NCBI GenBank assembly: GCA_003116975.1
Contig: BGKB01000157.1
Span: 52,967 to 116,966, forward strand
Reading direction: 5' to 3'
Source: Aurantiochytrium sp. KH105
Taxonomy: Eukaryota > Sar > Bigyra > Thraustochytrida > Thraustochytriidae
Length of the DNA: 64,000 bases
Both the position numbers and the translations under genes were made by a program. Below, piece by piece: positions 19,113-28,620 of the stretch. Position 1 is the stretch's first letter; each line of letters begins with the position of its first letter. Under the pieces are notes generated by a model. It saw only the letters and a program-made list of their open reading frames with translations. It did no database searches and had not been told where the DNA came from.

Positions 19113-21359
19113 CTAAGTTTTTTCGTTGCTGCTGGAGCTGGCCCGACGAAAGCAGACCCACCTAAAGTCATCGGGAATGTTACCTGGGAGAGCGTTCTCG
19201 TTTTCGCTAAAGTCGACTAATTCCACGACGCGATAAGGCAAGTGCCAGCAAGACTGAGTCGCCTGGGCCCGAATTGAAAACTTAGGAGGCCAGTAAAGGT
19301 CGATGTTTTGGCAGCTCAAGGCATCCAGACGATACATGCGGTAGTAGGCCTGGTGACGCTCCTTCCATTCCAAGTACTCTGGGCTCGAAAGAAGGGTATG
19401 AACGTGGTCGCGCAAAAAGTCATTTGATACAAATGGAACATTGGCCTTCATTGCCGCAAGCAGCCAAAAAAGGTCGTCGTTGCCCGATTCAATTGTGCAG
19501 ATCGTAATGGTAGGATCCTGCGTCAACTTGCGCCAGGCTTCTCTGTTCCCCGCCTCCGTCATATGGCGCTTGCCTGTGTGCATCCGATGCATGACCACGA
19601 GTTTATGCTTGTCCGGCCCAATCGCATCCAAAACCTGCTGCAGCTGCACGAATGACCAGCGTGGACGGTTTCCAAAATTCTGCTTGTAGTGAGCAATGTT
19701 CGCAGCGTCTATCAAAACGTCGTACGGTACGTTGATTTTCTGCTCAAAGGATGCAATCGCCGCATCACGATCCATGCGATTATGCATTGTCGTCTTGAGG
19801 TATTCTATGAGATCAGGCAGCATGGCTTCGATTTTCTCGGGCGATGGCTCGATCGAGGCCAGCGTCTCGCTGCAACAGCTACACTTGCCCGATTCGGCGT
19901 CGACAACGACATCATCAGTGACCTCCCAGGTGTGGTCAGGATCGATCTCTACTCGTTCGCGTAAAATGGCGGTCGTCTTCGCCCCAGGGACATGGTTCGA
20001 CTTGAAGAACCAGTTCACCAAAAGGTCGTCAAATATCGAGAGTGCGAGCCGCTGCAACGAAAGGTCCTCATTCGCCTTGGCTGCCTTGGCCACGCAAAGA
20101 CAGCAATTAAAGTACAAGTGATAGACCTCTTCTTCGTCTCGGAGATCTACTTTCAGCTCCTCCATGGTGCCATGGATTTGGCGAATGTACTCCAGGTCCT
20201 TCTGAGACTGCGCTTTCTCGGAAAGGTAGGTCAGCGCGCCCAAATAAGTACGTACGCGTGGGGCTATATTAGCCTCGCGCATCTGATTTACCATCTCGAG
20301 GGCGCGGTCAATTTCGCCTTTTGAGCTGAGCCACTTGACGACATTCGACCAGAGCGCCTCGGAGACTTGGATGCCTTCCTTGCTGGAGGACTTTCCTTTG
20401 AGCAGATCGCCGTCAAGAAGCTCCTGCATCATGTCGTCTCGGTCGGTCATGGAGAGCAGCCGAATGACTCCAGGGCGCAGCTTGACTCGCTGCATGATAT
20501 CGTCGCGGTGTGCCTTGAACCACGCGAAGAAAGCTTCAAAGTCCTCAAAACGCTGGATCACCTGATGTTCAATGTCCAATCGGAGCGCATGGGCCTGTTC
20601 TGGCTCGACCTGCGACAATTTGTAAAGACGCAAGTACTTTGAAGGCTCCATGTACGACTCGAGGTCGACGAACTTGCTCAGAGGTACGCCGCCGGACACG
20701 CCGGTGTTGACCATGCTTCTGGCCTTTCGATCTTCCTCATTTTGCACATTTCGCCCGTCTCGATGGGTTAACTTGGCGACCTTGCCAGTTCGATCAGGTC
20801 CTCCCACGTCCTTGCGCTTTTCTCTGTTTGCGCGTGGTTCACTGCGTGCGGGACCATTCACGACTGCAGACTTGTTCGCGCTAGTGCTCGTTTTGCTGTG
20901 CTTGTCACTGCCGCCTTTCTCGGCGCCAGCTTTGTCGCCGCGCATTGCACCATTGTCTTCGCCTTCCATCTTGCTTCGTTTCCACGCTTTGATCAGCGAC
21001 GAGGGTTTCTTAGGCCCCTTGGCGGGTGTTGCGCTCTTGTACGCCGCCTTCTTTGCCTTTTTCTTCTTCTCAGTCTTCTTCGAAGGCGACGAAGAAGAAG
21101 AAGAAGAAGAAGAAGAAGAAGAAGAAGACGACGACGACGCCGACGAGAGCCACGCGACCTGCTCCAGTTGCGTCCACGCCAGCGCGCGAGTTACTCCCGC
21201 ACCGCCGTGCCTGAGCAGCAGCCGCGATTCCAGGCGCCCGCCGCGGGCTGCTGACGCCCCCGCCGCTGCCGCCGCCGCCGCCTGCAGCCGTCGGCCGGCC
21301 GCGAGCGCCTCGACCTTGGCAATGCGGGGGCTCGCCACGCGGAAGGCCGCTGCCAGCAT
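19113..21359 (-). CDS. Protein-only RNase P (PRORP)
   Basis: The 748-residue protein would remove 5' leaders from pre-tRNAs without an RNA subunit. The N-terminus (MLAAAFRVASPRIAKVEALA) is Ala/Arg-rich like a mitochondrial presequence. A poly-Ser run from a TCT repeat and Lys-rich clusters follow. PPR-like helices lie around residues 330-460 (WSNVVKWLSSKGEIDRALEM). A CSCC zinc-ligand motif near 500 precedes the NYN nuclease domain. Catalytic Asp residues are D551 (VLIDAANIAHYK), D628/D629 (ESGNDDLFWLL) and D647 (VSNDFLRDH), with spacing nearly the same as Arabidopsis PRORP1. H706 and C736 are candidate remaining zinc ligands. It is longer than typical PRORPs (about 500-570) because of the N-terminal half. 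The frame opens at a GTG upstream; ATG 21359 is preferred. Confidence 0.92.
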   Translation of the reverse strand: MLAAAFRVASPRIAKVEALAAGRRLQAAAAAAAGASAARGGRLESRLLLRHGGAGVTRALAWTQLEQVAWLSSASSSSSSSSSSSSSSSSSPSKKTEKKKKAKKAAYKSATPAKGPKKPSSLIKAWKRSKMEGEDNGAMRGDKAGAEKGGSDKHSKTSTSANKSAVVNGPARSEPRANREKRKDVGGPDRTGKVAKLTHRDGRNVQNEEDRKARSMVNTGVSGGVPLSKFVDLESYMEPSKYLRLYKLSQVEPEQAHALRLDIEHQVIQRFEDFEAFFAWFKAHRDDIMQRVKLRPGVIRLLSMTDRDDMMQELLDGDLLKGKSSSKEGIQVSEALWSNVVKWLSSKGEIDRALEMVNQMREANIAPRVRTYLGALTYLSEKAQSQKDLEYIRQIHGTMEELKVDLRDEEEVYHLYFNCCLCVAKAAKANEDLSLQRLALSIFDDLLVNWFFKSNHVPGAKTTAILRERVEIDPDHTWEVTDDVVVDAESGKCSCCSETLASIEPSPEKIEAMLPDLIEYLKTTMHNRMDRDAAIASFEQKINVPYDVLIDAANIAHYKQNFGNRPRWSFVQLQQVLDAIGPDKHKLVVMHRMHTGKRHMTEAGNREAWRKLTQDPTITICTIESGNDDLFWLLAAMKANVPFVSNDFLRDHVHTLLSSPEYLEWKERHQAYYRMYRLDALSCQNIDLYWPPKFSIRAQATQSCWHLPYRVVELVDFSENENALPGNIPDDFRWVCFRRASSSSNEKT
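21091..21128. repeat. GAA trinucleotide tract coding for poly-Ser in PRORP
   Basis: An almost pure GAA run on the plus strand is read on the minus strand as TCT codons giving an 18-residue Ser run together with neighbouring codons. Length is likely variable between strains. Confidence 0.9.
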
Positions 21360-22306
21360 ACGCTCGTCGCGCACGCGCCCTGCGCGGGATGATTGATTGA
21401 TCTCCGTTTGCGCGGCTCTCGCCGCCTGACGGGTCGTCGCTGGGTGGCTGCGAACCCTGCTTGCGACAAGCAGAGTGGGCCTAGGCGTAGCAGGACTTAC
21501 TCACTACTCTAGGAGTAGCACTCACCGAGAGGGCGTAGTATACTGCTCCGAATGTGAACGCGGCGGCTCACGCATCGCCGAGAACAGGAAAGGCCCCGTT
21601 CTGTGAGCAACAGCGTCTTTGGGCAGGTATATCTCGGAGAGTGTTCCTCTTTTTGAGTTTCTGGGTATTTGATGAGAATGCGCAAGGAAATGAGCTCTCG
21701 CTTCGAAGAGAAATGGAGGAGAGAATTTCGAGGATTGCCAAGAGCGAAATGCAGAGATTTTTAGATATCGAGTCTGCGTGCAGAAAGAGCGCTTATGATT
21801 ATACCCAACAGGACTCGGCGTTTTGCAAGGGATGGGAAAGAATGTCCAACTTCTATTGGAATTAGACTTGTAAGTCTTGTTTTGAGAATCTAATTATAAT
21901 GCAAAAGCCAAAAACACGTTCAAGATCCTCGTTGTCTCCGCGCCAAAAAGAAGACCTTCACTTTTCGCGTTTTCTCCCTTTTCAAGGCGACCATGTGGCC
22001 CACTGACAAAACAAAGATTTAGAAGTAGTTGGGGGTATAATACATTTCTCATTTCACCGTGACCCAGAAATTTACAATGAAAGACATCTTTCGAGCATGA
22101 TCCAAACACGGAAAATGCCCCCCTCTCGGTGAAACTGTCGCAAGGGATTGGCCGGCCAACGTCCTTCTCAACAGACAGACAGGCAGACCAAACACATAAA
22201 GCGAAGAACAACAACAAACAGCGCGCGCGCGAGAGAGAGCTGCGAAGAACAGCGTGGACAAGTGCGCGACGAGGGCTTCGGTCGTCGGCGCCTGACTGAC
22301 GGGAAG
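21360..22306. other. Divergent promoter region between PRORP and DNAAF5-like gene
   Basis: About 950 bases between two outward-reading genes. A small inverted repeat CTACTC-TAG-GAGTAG lies at 21508-21522. The right half (21700-22140) is AT-rich. A short plus-strand frame beginning at an ATG near 21714 (about 50 codons) has no recognisable content. An alternating GC run followed by GA repeats lies at about 22221-22240, close to the DNAAF5 start. Confidence 0.5.
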
Positions 22307-25021
22307 ATGGACCCTCTCATGGCCAAGTTCCAGAGGGACATCAACTGCGCAGCGGACGACGACAGAACCACTCGCACGAGGGCGCTCAAGAAACTCGACG
22401 AGGCGGCCTTTGGCAGACGCAGCGCAGACGAACTCGACGAGGAAGGGGCGCGTACCAAGCTCCTGAACAATGGACTGCTCCAGACACTCGTGGACAGGTT
22501 TGCGGACCCGGCTGAGAAATGCCGCGAGCTGAGCGTTTCAATGCTCACCAAGTTCGTCCAGGAGGACGCCAAGGGCGTCGATCCGAAACCAGGCCGCGGC
22601 ATTGGCAAAGCCACTGTAGAGGCCATTGCGGCGCTCAGCATCGAGGCTGCAGAACCGCGTCTCTGCGAATCGCCGTTTCCAGAAGGCTCCGAGGAAATTC
22701 GGCTCGCACTTGTCGAGCTTCTCGCAGCGCTCATTGACCATCCCCATGCGCACGACGCCATCGAACGGAAATTCTCAAACATCGCGCGCATCATCACGCG
22801 TGCTTCGACAGACACCTTTCCGGATTGTAAGAAAGAGTGCGCAGCATGCGTCACGAAGTTATGCGCCGCCTTCCCGGACACGGTGCACCGCCAGTTTGAG
22901 ACGCTTCTGGACGCCCTTGTCGCCAACCTTGGCCATCAGCACGCCAAGGTGCGTCAGGCGTGCCTCGATGCCATCAAGGCGCTCGCTGTCTCGTGTGCTG
23001 CCTCGGCCGCAACTTTTCAGGATGTCATGCACGAAAAGGTCGTGCCCGCCATCCGAAACGTGAACCACGATCGCGCCTCGGCAGTTCGCATTCGGGGAAT
23101 CGAGCTCATTAGTGAGCTTTTGCGGACCATGCCCGACTCGACCGTCTACCGCAAGGATTTGCTGCCCATTCTTATCTTCGGACTAGCCGATCAGGCCATG
23201 CAGATTCAACAGATGACACTCGATGTCGTCGAGCGACTCGGGCAAAGTCTTGCTGGCGATGCCATTGAGACGGCCGCCCCGCCAGATCCCCCTGCTACCA
23301 TATCGCTGCCAGAGCCCTTTGCAAAACGCCCAGGCGCCGGGGCACGCCAGCTCGTTGTAAACATTCTCCCCTCGGCCCTGCCCAAGTTGCTTCAAGAGGC
23401 ACGCGACTGGACCGCGCAGGAGCGCTTCCGCGCAGTCGCGCTGATGCGCTGCTTTGTGGTATTTGCCGAAGATGCCATGCAGCCGTTTTTGCGAGAAGTT
23501 TGCGAGACCCTCTTTGTCGTCGCCATGGACGACGAGCAGTCTGTGCGCGACACAGCCGCCGACACGGCCAGGCTTCTTGGTCACTTTTGCAGCACAGAGG
23601 CACTTCTCGACCTCGTCCTTCCAGCATGTCTCGGCCAAAAGGCTGCAGGGGATGCCGGTCCTGAAGAGGGCGCAAGTCGTCGGCTCGGGGCGCTCGCCTG
23701 TCTCGCAGGCATCACGCTCGGTTTGCCCTCGCGTCCCGGACTCCATGCGCATCTGGCCCGCATCTCCGCGACGCTCAATGACCCGGCGTTGGAGCGCGCC
23801 GCGACCAACGAGTCTGCGATTCAGGTCCAAGTTCTTCAGGCCATCTCAGGCCTCCTTGAGCATGCCTACGCATCAAATGTGCAAGACAATCTCGGTCCGC
23901 TCGACCGAGAGACCATTTGCAATGTGCTACGTGTACTTTTTATTCTGATCACCAGCCCTGGAGACGAGGATCTGGCGCAGGGCGCGGAAGAATCCCTCGT
24001 TCTGGCCGCTGCGTGCGGCGATTTTTTCACGCACGTGGCCGTTTCCAATGACGCTGACGCTGAGCCCGTACCTAGCGTCTCCGCGATGGTCGAGGCTTGT
24101 TGTTCGGGTCTCTTGCCTGCGGACGCGTCGCAGGCTGCCTCGTGGACCAAATTTGCAGCTGACCGCCGCGTTTTTGACCAGGCGGTCCGACGCACCGGTG
24201 TCGCGGGTCTTGCGCGTCAAGGTCAGCTCGCCAAGGTGGTCCAGGTACTCGCCGTGACGACTCCTGCCGACAGAGATGCAGACTTGCGACTTTGCATGCT
24301 CTCTCTGCTCGAGGCAATCATCGCCTCCAGCCTCGGTAATGATACGGGCCCCGACAGTATTTCTGACAAAGAGAACCGTGGGCCTCTCGATGCTTTTGCT
24401 CCGGCGCTCGTCAGCAAGGTCCTTGGTCCGAACCTTGTATGGCGCGCGGGCCGCGTGCCATCGACTATTCGCAAGGTGAGCATGTTTTGTCTGAGTCGAC
24501 TTGCCGCAGTTGCTAGCGATGCGCAAACACAGTGGTACGCAAGTGAGCTTGACGGCCTTTTTCCGACGCTCAAGGCTTGTCTTGATGACCTCGATACCGA
24601 TACGCGCCGCTTCACTTGCATGGCGCTGCGGGAAATCTATGGCCTCCTTGTATCCCACAAAAAGGAACTGAGCCGCACTGTTGTCGCTGACGGCTATCAC
24701 GACATTATTAAGCGTCTCGACGATGCAGATGATCGCGTTCGCATTGTCGCTTGCGAAGCTCTCGTGAATATGATCAGGGGAGCTCCCCTCGAGATTTTGA
24801 AAGGCACGCCAACCGAATACATTGTTGACACTGCGCTCATCCACATGGATGACGCGGAGGCATCGGTCCAGCAAGCCGTTTTTGGTATTGTTGAAGCTCT
24901 TGTCCAACGCGGTGTAGATTTGGGGAAGATTTCGGCCAAGGCAGCCTCGCACAGAGCGCGCCACCGCAGCCCGGACCTTTGCGATCGCCTCGTTGCCATG
25001 TGCGAGCAAAAATTAGAGTAA
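22307..25021 (+). CDS. DNAAF5: HEAT-repeat dynein axonemal assembly factor 5-like (HEATR2)
   Basis: The 904-residue protein is built from HEAT repeats over its whole length, with no other domain. The N-terminal part (DPAEKCRELSVSMLTKFVQE, then FPDCKKECAACVTKLCAAFP and QHAKVRQACLDAIKALAVS) follows the repeat pattern of DNAAF5/HEATR2, a cytosolic factor needed to pre-assemble axonemal outer and inner dynein arms before transport into flagella. Length is close to animal DNAAF5 (about 855). Later repeats include DDADDRVRIVACEALVNMI near residue 820. The frame is open 53 codons upstream of 22307 without homology, so the ATG before DPLMAKFQRD is preferred. HEAT proteins are easily confused with one another, but the N-terminal match supports this assignment. 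Its presence implies motile flagella. Confidence 0.8.
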   Translation: MDPLMAKFQRDINCAADDDRTTRTRALKKLDEAAFGRRSADELDEEGARTKLLNNGLLQTLVDRFADPAEKCRELSVSMLTKFVQEDAKGVDPKPGRGIGKATVEAIAALSIEAAEPRLCESPFPEGSEEIRLALVELLAALIDHPHAHDAIERKFSNIARIITRASTDTFPDCKKECAACVTKLCAAFPDTVHRQFETLLDALVANLGHQHAKVRQACLDAIKALAVSCAASAATFQDVMHEKVVPAIRNVNHDRASAVRIRGIELISELLRTMPDSTVYRKDLLPILIFGLADQAMQIQQMTLDVVERLGQSLAGDAIETAAPPDPPATISLPEPFAKRPGAGARQLVVNILPSALPKLLQEARDWTAQERFRAVALMRCFVVFAEDAMQPFLREVCETLFVVAMDDEQSVRDTAADTARLLGHFCSTEALLDLVLPACLGQKAAGDAGPEEGASRRLGALACLAGITLGLPSRPGLHAHLARISATLNDPALERAATNESAIQVQVLQAISGLLEHAYASNVQDNLGPLDRETICNVLRVLFILITSPGDEDLAQGAEESLVLAAACGDFFTHVAVSNDADAEPVPSVSAMVEACCSGLLPADASQAASWTKFAADRRVFDQAVRRTGVAGLARQGQLAKVVQVLAVTTPADRDADLRLCMLSLLEAIIASSLGNDTGPDSISDKENRGPLDAFAPALVSKVLGPNLVWRAGRVPSTIRKVSMFCLSRLAAVASDAQTQWYASELDGLFPTLKACLDDLDTDTRRFTCMALREIYGLLVSHKKELSRTVVADGYHDIIKRLDDADDRVRIVACEALVNMIRGAPLEILKGTPTEYIVDTALIHMDDAEASVQQAVFGIVEALVQRGVDLGKISAKAASHRARHRSPDLCDRLVAMCEQKLE

Positions 25022-25263
25022 AACAGTTTGCCTTTTTTTCTTTTTCAATTTTCTAAAAAGGTCAGCGGTTTGGGACTCCGCAGGCATCGTGTGCTCGAAA
25101 ATCCAAGGAAAGATAAAAATTTCGCCTCCCGAAAGCAAAAGAAATATTTTTTGATTGATTTTGAGAGGAACGACCCATGGGGCATGCTTGCACAGTGCGG
25201 AATCGGAGTTCGATCCAAAATAAGAGGCGGCCCGCTCGTGTGCGATCCGAAAGCACATGCGGT

Positions 25264-25278
25264 AGAGTACCGTACTCT
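25264..25278. repeat. Perfect inverted repeat AGAGTAC-C-GTACTCT
   Basis: Seven-base arms around a single base lie between the stops of DNAAF5 and the CFAP141-like gene. The flanking bases allow a competing pairing of GGTAGAG with CTCTACC (25261-25290). It could act as a 3'-end hairpin in either transcript; this is inference. Confidence 0.7.
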
Positions 25279-25318
25279 TCCCCCTCTACCCGACACGCAC
25301 TTCTCTCGCGACCGAAAC

Positions 25319-25362
25319 TTTCCATGCGTTTCGTATTCAGTTTCCATGCGTTTCGTATTCAG
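25319..25362. repeat. Perfect 22-bp tandem duplication
   Basis: Two identical adjacent copies of a 22-base unit beginning TTTCCATGCG and ending GTATTCAG lie in a non-coding 3' region. Perfect identity suggests a recent slippage event. Confidence 0.9.
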
Positions 25363-25499
25363 TCTCGCTTTGGAAAACATTCGAGCGTGACCTCCTTCAC
25401 CACACCGTTGAGTTCATTTACATCTCATCGACATCTTCCTTGCGAGCGAGCTCGAGCAACAAGATTTTGAAAAAGAAGAACTTTTCAAGAGGTTTTTTC

Positions 25500-25838
25500 T
25501 TAATGTGCTGCTTTGTAGCGAGCCAATCCTCGGTTTGCCAATTCCTCTTCGAGAGCTTCGTCTTCGGATTGCAAAAGCGCTTTGAGCCGAGCGCGACGCG
25601 CACGAACGAGGTTCTCGCTTTCAAAGCGAAGTTCTTCCTCGCATGCCGCCTCAAGCCTCACATCTGCCTCGCGATTCGTCGACTGTTGGTGCTTTGTCTC
25701 CCAATGTGCGCGAGCCTCGGCAGACTTTCGATCGCGAAGATCGTCCATGGCGCGAGCTACTGCCATCTCTTTCTTGACGAGCTCGCGCACATTGTCATCT
25801 GCCTTGCGCACGCGGGGTCGTCGTGTGCTCGAACTCAT
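25500..25838 (-). CDS. Small flagellar-type helical protein, CFAP141 (C1orf189)-like
   Basis: The 112-residue product is almost entirely charged alpha-helix: VRELVKKEMAVARAMDDLRD, then a central helix, then RRARLKALLQSEDEALEEEL followed by ANRGLARYKAAH. CFAP141/C1orf189 proteins are about 100 residues and end in a similar pattern (an R..L...E...Y..EL...G.A stretch), which in microtubule-doublet structures lies on the inner wall. Length and C-terminal pattern fit, but the protein is short and low in unique residues, so the assignment is tentative. The ATG at 25838 opens the frame. The neighbouring DNAAF5-like gene is convergent; both belong to flagellar biology, which adds weak support. Confidence 0.6.
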   Translation of the reverse strand: MSSSTRRPRVRKADDNVRELVKKEMAVARAMDDLRDRKSAEARAHWETKHQQSTNREADVRLEAACEEELRFESENLVRARRARLKALLQSEDEALEEELANRGLARYKAAH

Positions 25839-26499
25839 TATTTGGAAAAGTGAAGTCTGTCTGGGCTCAACAACGTCGCGTTGCGTGCCACGTCACTCGC
25901 TCGTCGCTCGAGCCTTTTGTCGCCTTCGGTCACGACGTCTTGCCTCTTGCTCTGCGTCGTGTTCTACGTCTTGTGTGCAGCTCAGCTGTGCGCGCAAGAA
26001 ATGACTCTAAACAATAAGTGAGGTATAACCAAGGCTCGAGCTCGACGATGCAACAATAGGCTAAAAGAGAGCGAGACGTCAAGCACTCTGGCATCCGTCC
26101 GAGTGGCCTTAAGACCGTCAACATACGGATGGCACGGCAATAGCACCATGGCATGGCACTGCAATGGCATCGCCATTCGTCAACGGATCTTTGACATATA
26201 GTATTCACGTGCTCTTGTCGTACGATTCTCGGGAATTCATCCATGCACAGTCCCTGCAATCGGCTGGTGGGTAGGCCAGGCTCCACAAGACGTAGCACAT
26301 ACGTTCGCTACGCGGCGCCGCGAGGGTGGTCGCAGTTGTCGGATTACGCGCGCAAAACGCGCGCCGGGGCCAGAGCGCATATGCGCGACACATTATTTGA
26401 CAGCTTGCAGATAGATCACTTGTAGACAGACGCTGGCCAACCAGACACCCGTGGTTAGCCGGCTGGCGCGCTGAGCAGCCAGCCGGCAAGCCAGTCGTC
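25839..26499. other. Divergent promoter region, CFAP141-like and F-box genes
   Basis: Holds the two promoters. Several overlapping GGCATGG/GCATGGCA-like words lie around 26126-26170. No supported coding frame or RNA gene. Confidence 0.45.
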
Positions 26500-28620
26500 A
26501 TGGGCGGCGCCGCGAGTCTCGACCGCCGTTCGACAGTCTATGCAACATCATCAAGCTCCGCGCGCGCGAAAACTGGGCGATGGTCGCTTCGTCCAAATTA
26601 TGCGAAATCATTTGCGGAAGAAAAGCATGATTTAAATGACACGGAAGAGAACGAGAAAACCCATAAGACTCAGCGAATGCACACTCTCATCAAGGTTAAT
26701 CAGCACCAAGTCTCAAAAAGTGCCGACCTACCTCCCCAAACCCGGAGGACAAGACTATCCAAACCAATTATGAGCTCAAGTAGAACATTGACGGCACGGA
26801 GGCTCGCACTTGGTATAATTGCCAAAACGAGAGAAACCTATACCATGACGCGCCGCAAAAGGCAGATGCAGATAAATCAGGATGCGATTCACGACCGACT
26901 CCTCCCTCAGCGCGAAATCCTATTTCGGCTCGGTCTAATGAAAGTCATGCAGTATCTCGACTATCGGGATCTCGGACGAGCAGGCGTGGTCAGCAAAAGG
27001 TGGAACATAATCATGCAGCGACATCTTCGCGTCAGTGATGAAGGTTTTTGTGAGGAAGAAAATGCATGGATTCGTTCGCAGCTGGCCTACAATGAGACCT
27101 TCTTTGTTCGCTCCATGGTTCAGTATCTTTGCGAGGCTGTGGCCCAAGTGATAGCCCATGGCGAAGAAGATCCTTCCGAAGAGGCGTTAGACAACATGGC
27201 GGCAAAGGTCCGCCAGCACCACTCGCACTACGCCACATGTCCTGCCGTGGCAATGGCACTGCTTAACAACGAGCCCGGCGCCCATGAAAAAGCCATGGAG
27301 CATGAACGCGTGTTCCGTGCCAAGTATTCGCGACTCAAAGTTCTTCTCTCCAGACGTGAGTTCATCAAGAGGGTGGTTTTCTCGCTGATTGAGGGCATGC
27401 AGGCAGGCGAGGGAGTTCTCGAAGCGGCACGACAACGCCTTGAGAGCGCAGCCGAGGAAGAAGCGCGCCTCCAGGCTTTGCAGTTTTATGGCGATGCGTC
27501 AAGCGTCGATGAGCGCTGCGCAACAACAGCAGGCATATACCACGGAGACATTATCGTGGCGTGCCGATCTTATTTCGCCAAAATTGAAGCAGCGACAGAA
27601 AAGGAGCATAGCAGAGCTTGCACGGAAATTCGCAACCTGATTCACGGGAAAATGGCATTTCCGCGTGGCGACACATTCAAGGGTTTCGAGCTCGTCGTCC
27701 CTTCGGATAACTCATGGGAGAGTCGGCGGGGCATCCCCGCAATTGCTAGTATGACGGACGCGGAGCTCGAAGATGCCGACATTGAGATTTTCTTTGGGCG
27801 CAACTTGCCACAACTCAGTGTTGCGCTGGTCAAACTCAGCATGACCTCACGCTGCCGCGAACGCTTTCTTTCGGAAGACTATTTGAAGACAAAGGTGCTC
27901 GCAAAGCTAGAAGACCTCATTCGCACGTGCACCCCGGATCACAACATTTTTCATGATTCGTATGAATCCATCATGGGGAGTTCCCTACATCCGGACTTGC
28001 CAACGAGGGGAATCGAGGCCCTCACGCCAGTGGATCTCGCTTTCGGCATGGTTGAGTCGCGCATTGATGAGTACTTGGACTACTTTATCGATCAGCGCTG
28101 GCTCGAGCGGTCAGGGGCGACCGTTCGAGAAAGCGAAGGTTTGCCCATCTCACCAGATGAGGTGGAGACCAAAGAAGAGGGCTGGTTCTTTGATGAGCTA
28201 TGCTGCGTTTTCTTTGCTGCTCTTGAGAAGTCACCGGAAAAAGCAGCATTATTTGCAAATGACCGCTCAAAAATTCATCAACGAGCACTTCGCCGGTACA
28301 TCCATCATACTCTTACAAAGGAGAATGCTCGGCATGGTCTTGCGACATCGTCCCAGGGATGCTCGATCGCGCCGGTAACGAAGCGCATTGAGCTCACGCA
28401 TAGGCTTGTGCCTGCGCTCACACGTGCTGCGCTCCGAGACCTTGGTCGTTCTTTGGATGGTCAAGCAGACGATTTTGAGCGGCGCATCTTCGATGACGAC
28501 AATCAACGACTTCTCAAGGTTTTAAATGCTCTTGCGTTGCGTGAGCTTGCTGACTTGCTTGAGCAAAAACGTCTCGAGATCCTCGAGTACGAGAAGCAAA
28601 GCTTGAAAGTGGATTTGTAG
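26500..28620 (+). CDS. F-box protein with N-myristoylation-type N-terminus
   Basis: The 706-residue protein begins MGGAASLDRR, which fits the N-myristoyltransferase pattern (Gly2, Ser6). A basic, Ser/Thr-rich region extends to about residue 125. An F-box-like segment lies at about 140-178: RLGLMKVMQYLDYRDLGRAG followed by VVSKRWNIIMQRHL, with the typical hydrophobic spacing and final W. The remaining 500 residues are helical and unrecognised, with no LRR, WD40 or Kelch repeats. As an F-box protein it would connect a substrate to SKP1-CUL1; a CUL1 gene is encoded at 33971 in this window. The ATG at 26500 follows TCGTC and gives the myristoylation signal directly. Confidence is good for a real gene, moderate for the F-box. 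Confidence 0.72.
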   Translation: MGGAASLDRRSTVYATSSSSARAKTGRWSLRPNYAKSFAEEKHDLNDTEENEKTHKTQRMHTLIKVNQHQVSKSADLPPQTRRTRLSKPIMSSSRTLTARRLALGIIAKTRETYTMTRRKRQMQINQDAIHDRLLPQREILFRLGLMKVMQYLDYRDLGRAGVVSKRWNIIMQRHLRVSDEGFCEEENAWIRSQLAYNETFFVRSMVQYLCEAVAQVIAHGEEDPSEEALDNMAAKVRQHHSHYATCPAVAMALLNNEPGAHEKAMEHERVFRAKYSRLKVLLSRREFIKRVVFSLIEGMQAGEGVLEAARQRLESAAEEEARLQALQFYGDASSVDERCATTAGIYHGDIIVACRSYFAKIEAATEKEHSRACTEIRNLIHGKMAFPRGDTFKGFELVVPSDNSWESRRGIPAIASMTDAELEDADIEIFFGRNLPQLSVALVKLSMTSRCRERFLSEDYLKTKVLAKLEDLIRTCTPDHNIFHDSYESIMGSSLHPDLPTRGIEALTPVDLAFGMVESRIDEYLDYFIDQRWLERSGATVRESEGLPISPDEVETKEEGWFFDELCCVFFAALEKSPEKAALFANDRSKIHQRALRRYIHHTLTKENARHGLATSSQGCSIAPVTKRIELTHRLVPALTRAALRDLGRSLDGQADDFERRIFDDDNQRLLKVLNALALRELADLLEQKRLEILEYEKQSLKVDL

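Larger units (their letters stand above)
25022..25499. other. Convergent 3' region with palindrome and tandem duplication
   Basis: Contains both 3' untranslated regions. A perfect inverted repeat (25264-25278) and a perfect 22-bp tandem duplication (25319-25362) are listed separately. A T-rich segment follows the DNAAF5 stop (25030-25060). Confidence 0.55.

Noticed and set aside
21554-21865. Plus-strand 103-codon frame upstream of DNAAF5
   Set aside because: Starts with GTG; the ATG-initiated part is about 50 residues without similarity. Kept only as a note in the spacer entry.
23927-25009. Minus-strand 360-codon frame over DNAAF5
   Set aside because: Mirror frame of the HEAT-repeat gene; no family recognised and no independent promoter evidence.
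25204-25216. GAGTTCGATCC as a tRNA T-loop
   Set aside because: The flanking bases do not form a T-stem or acceptor stem; no A- or B-box at proper distance.
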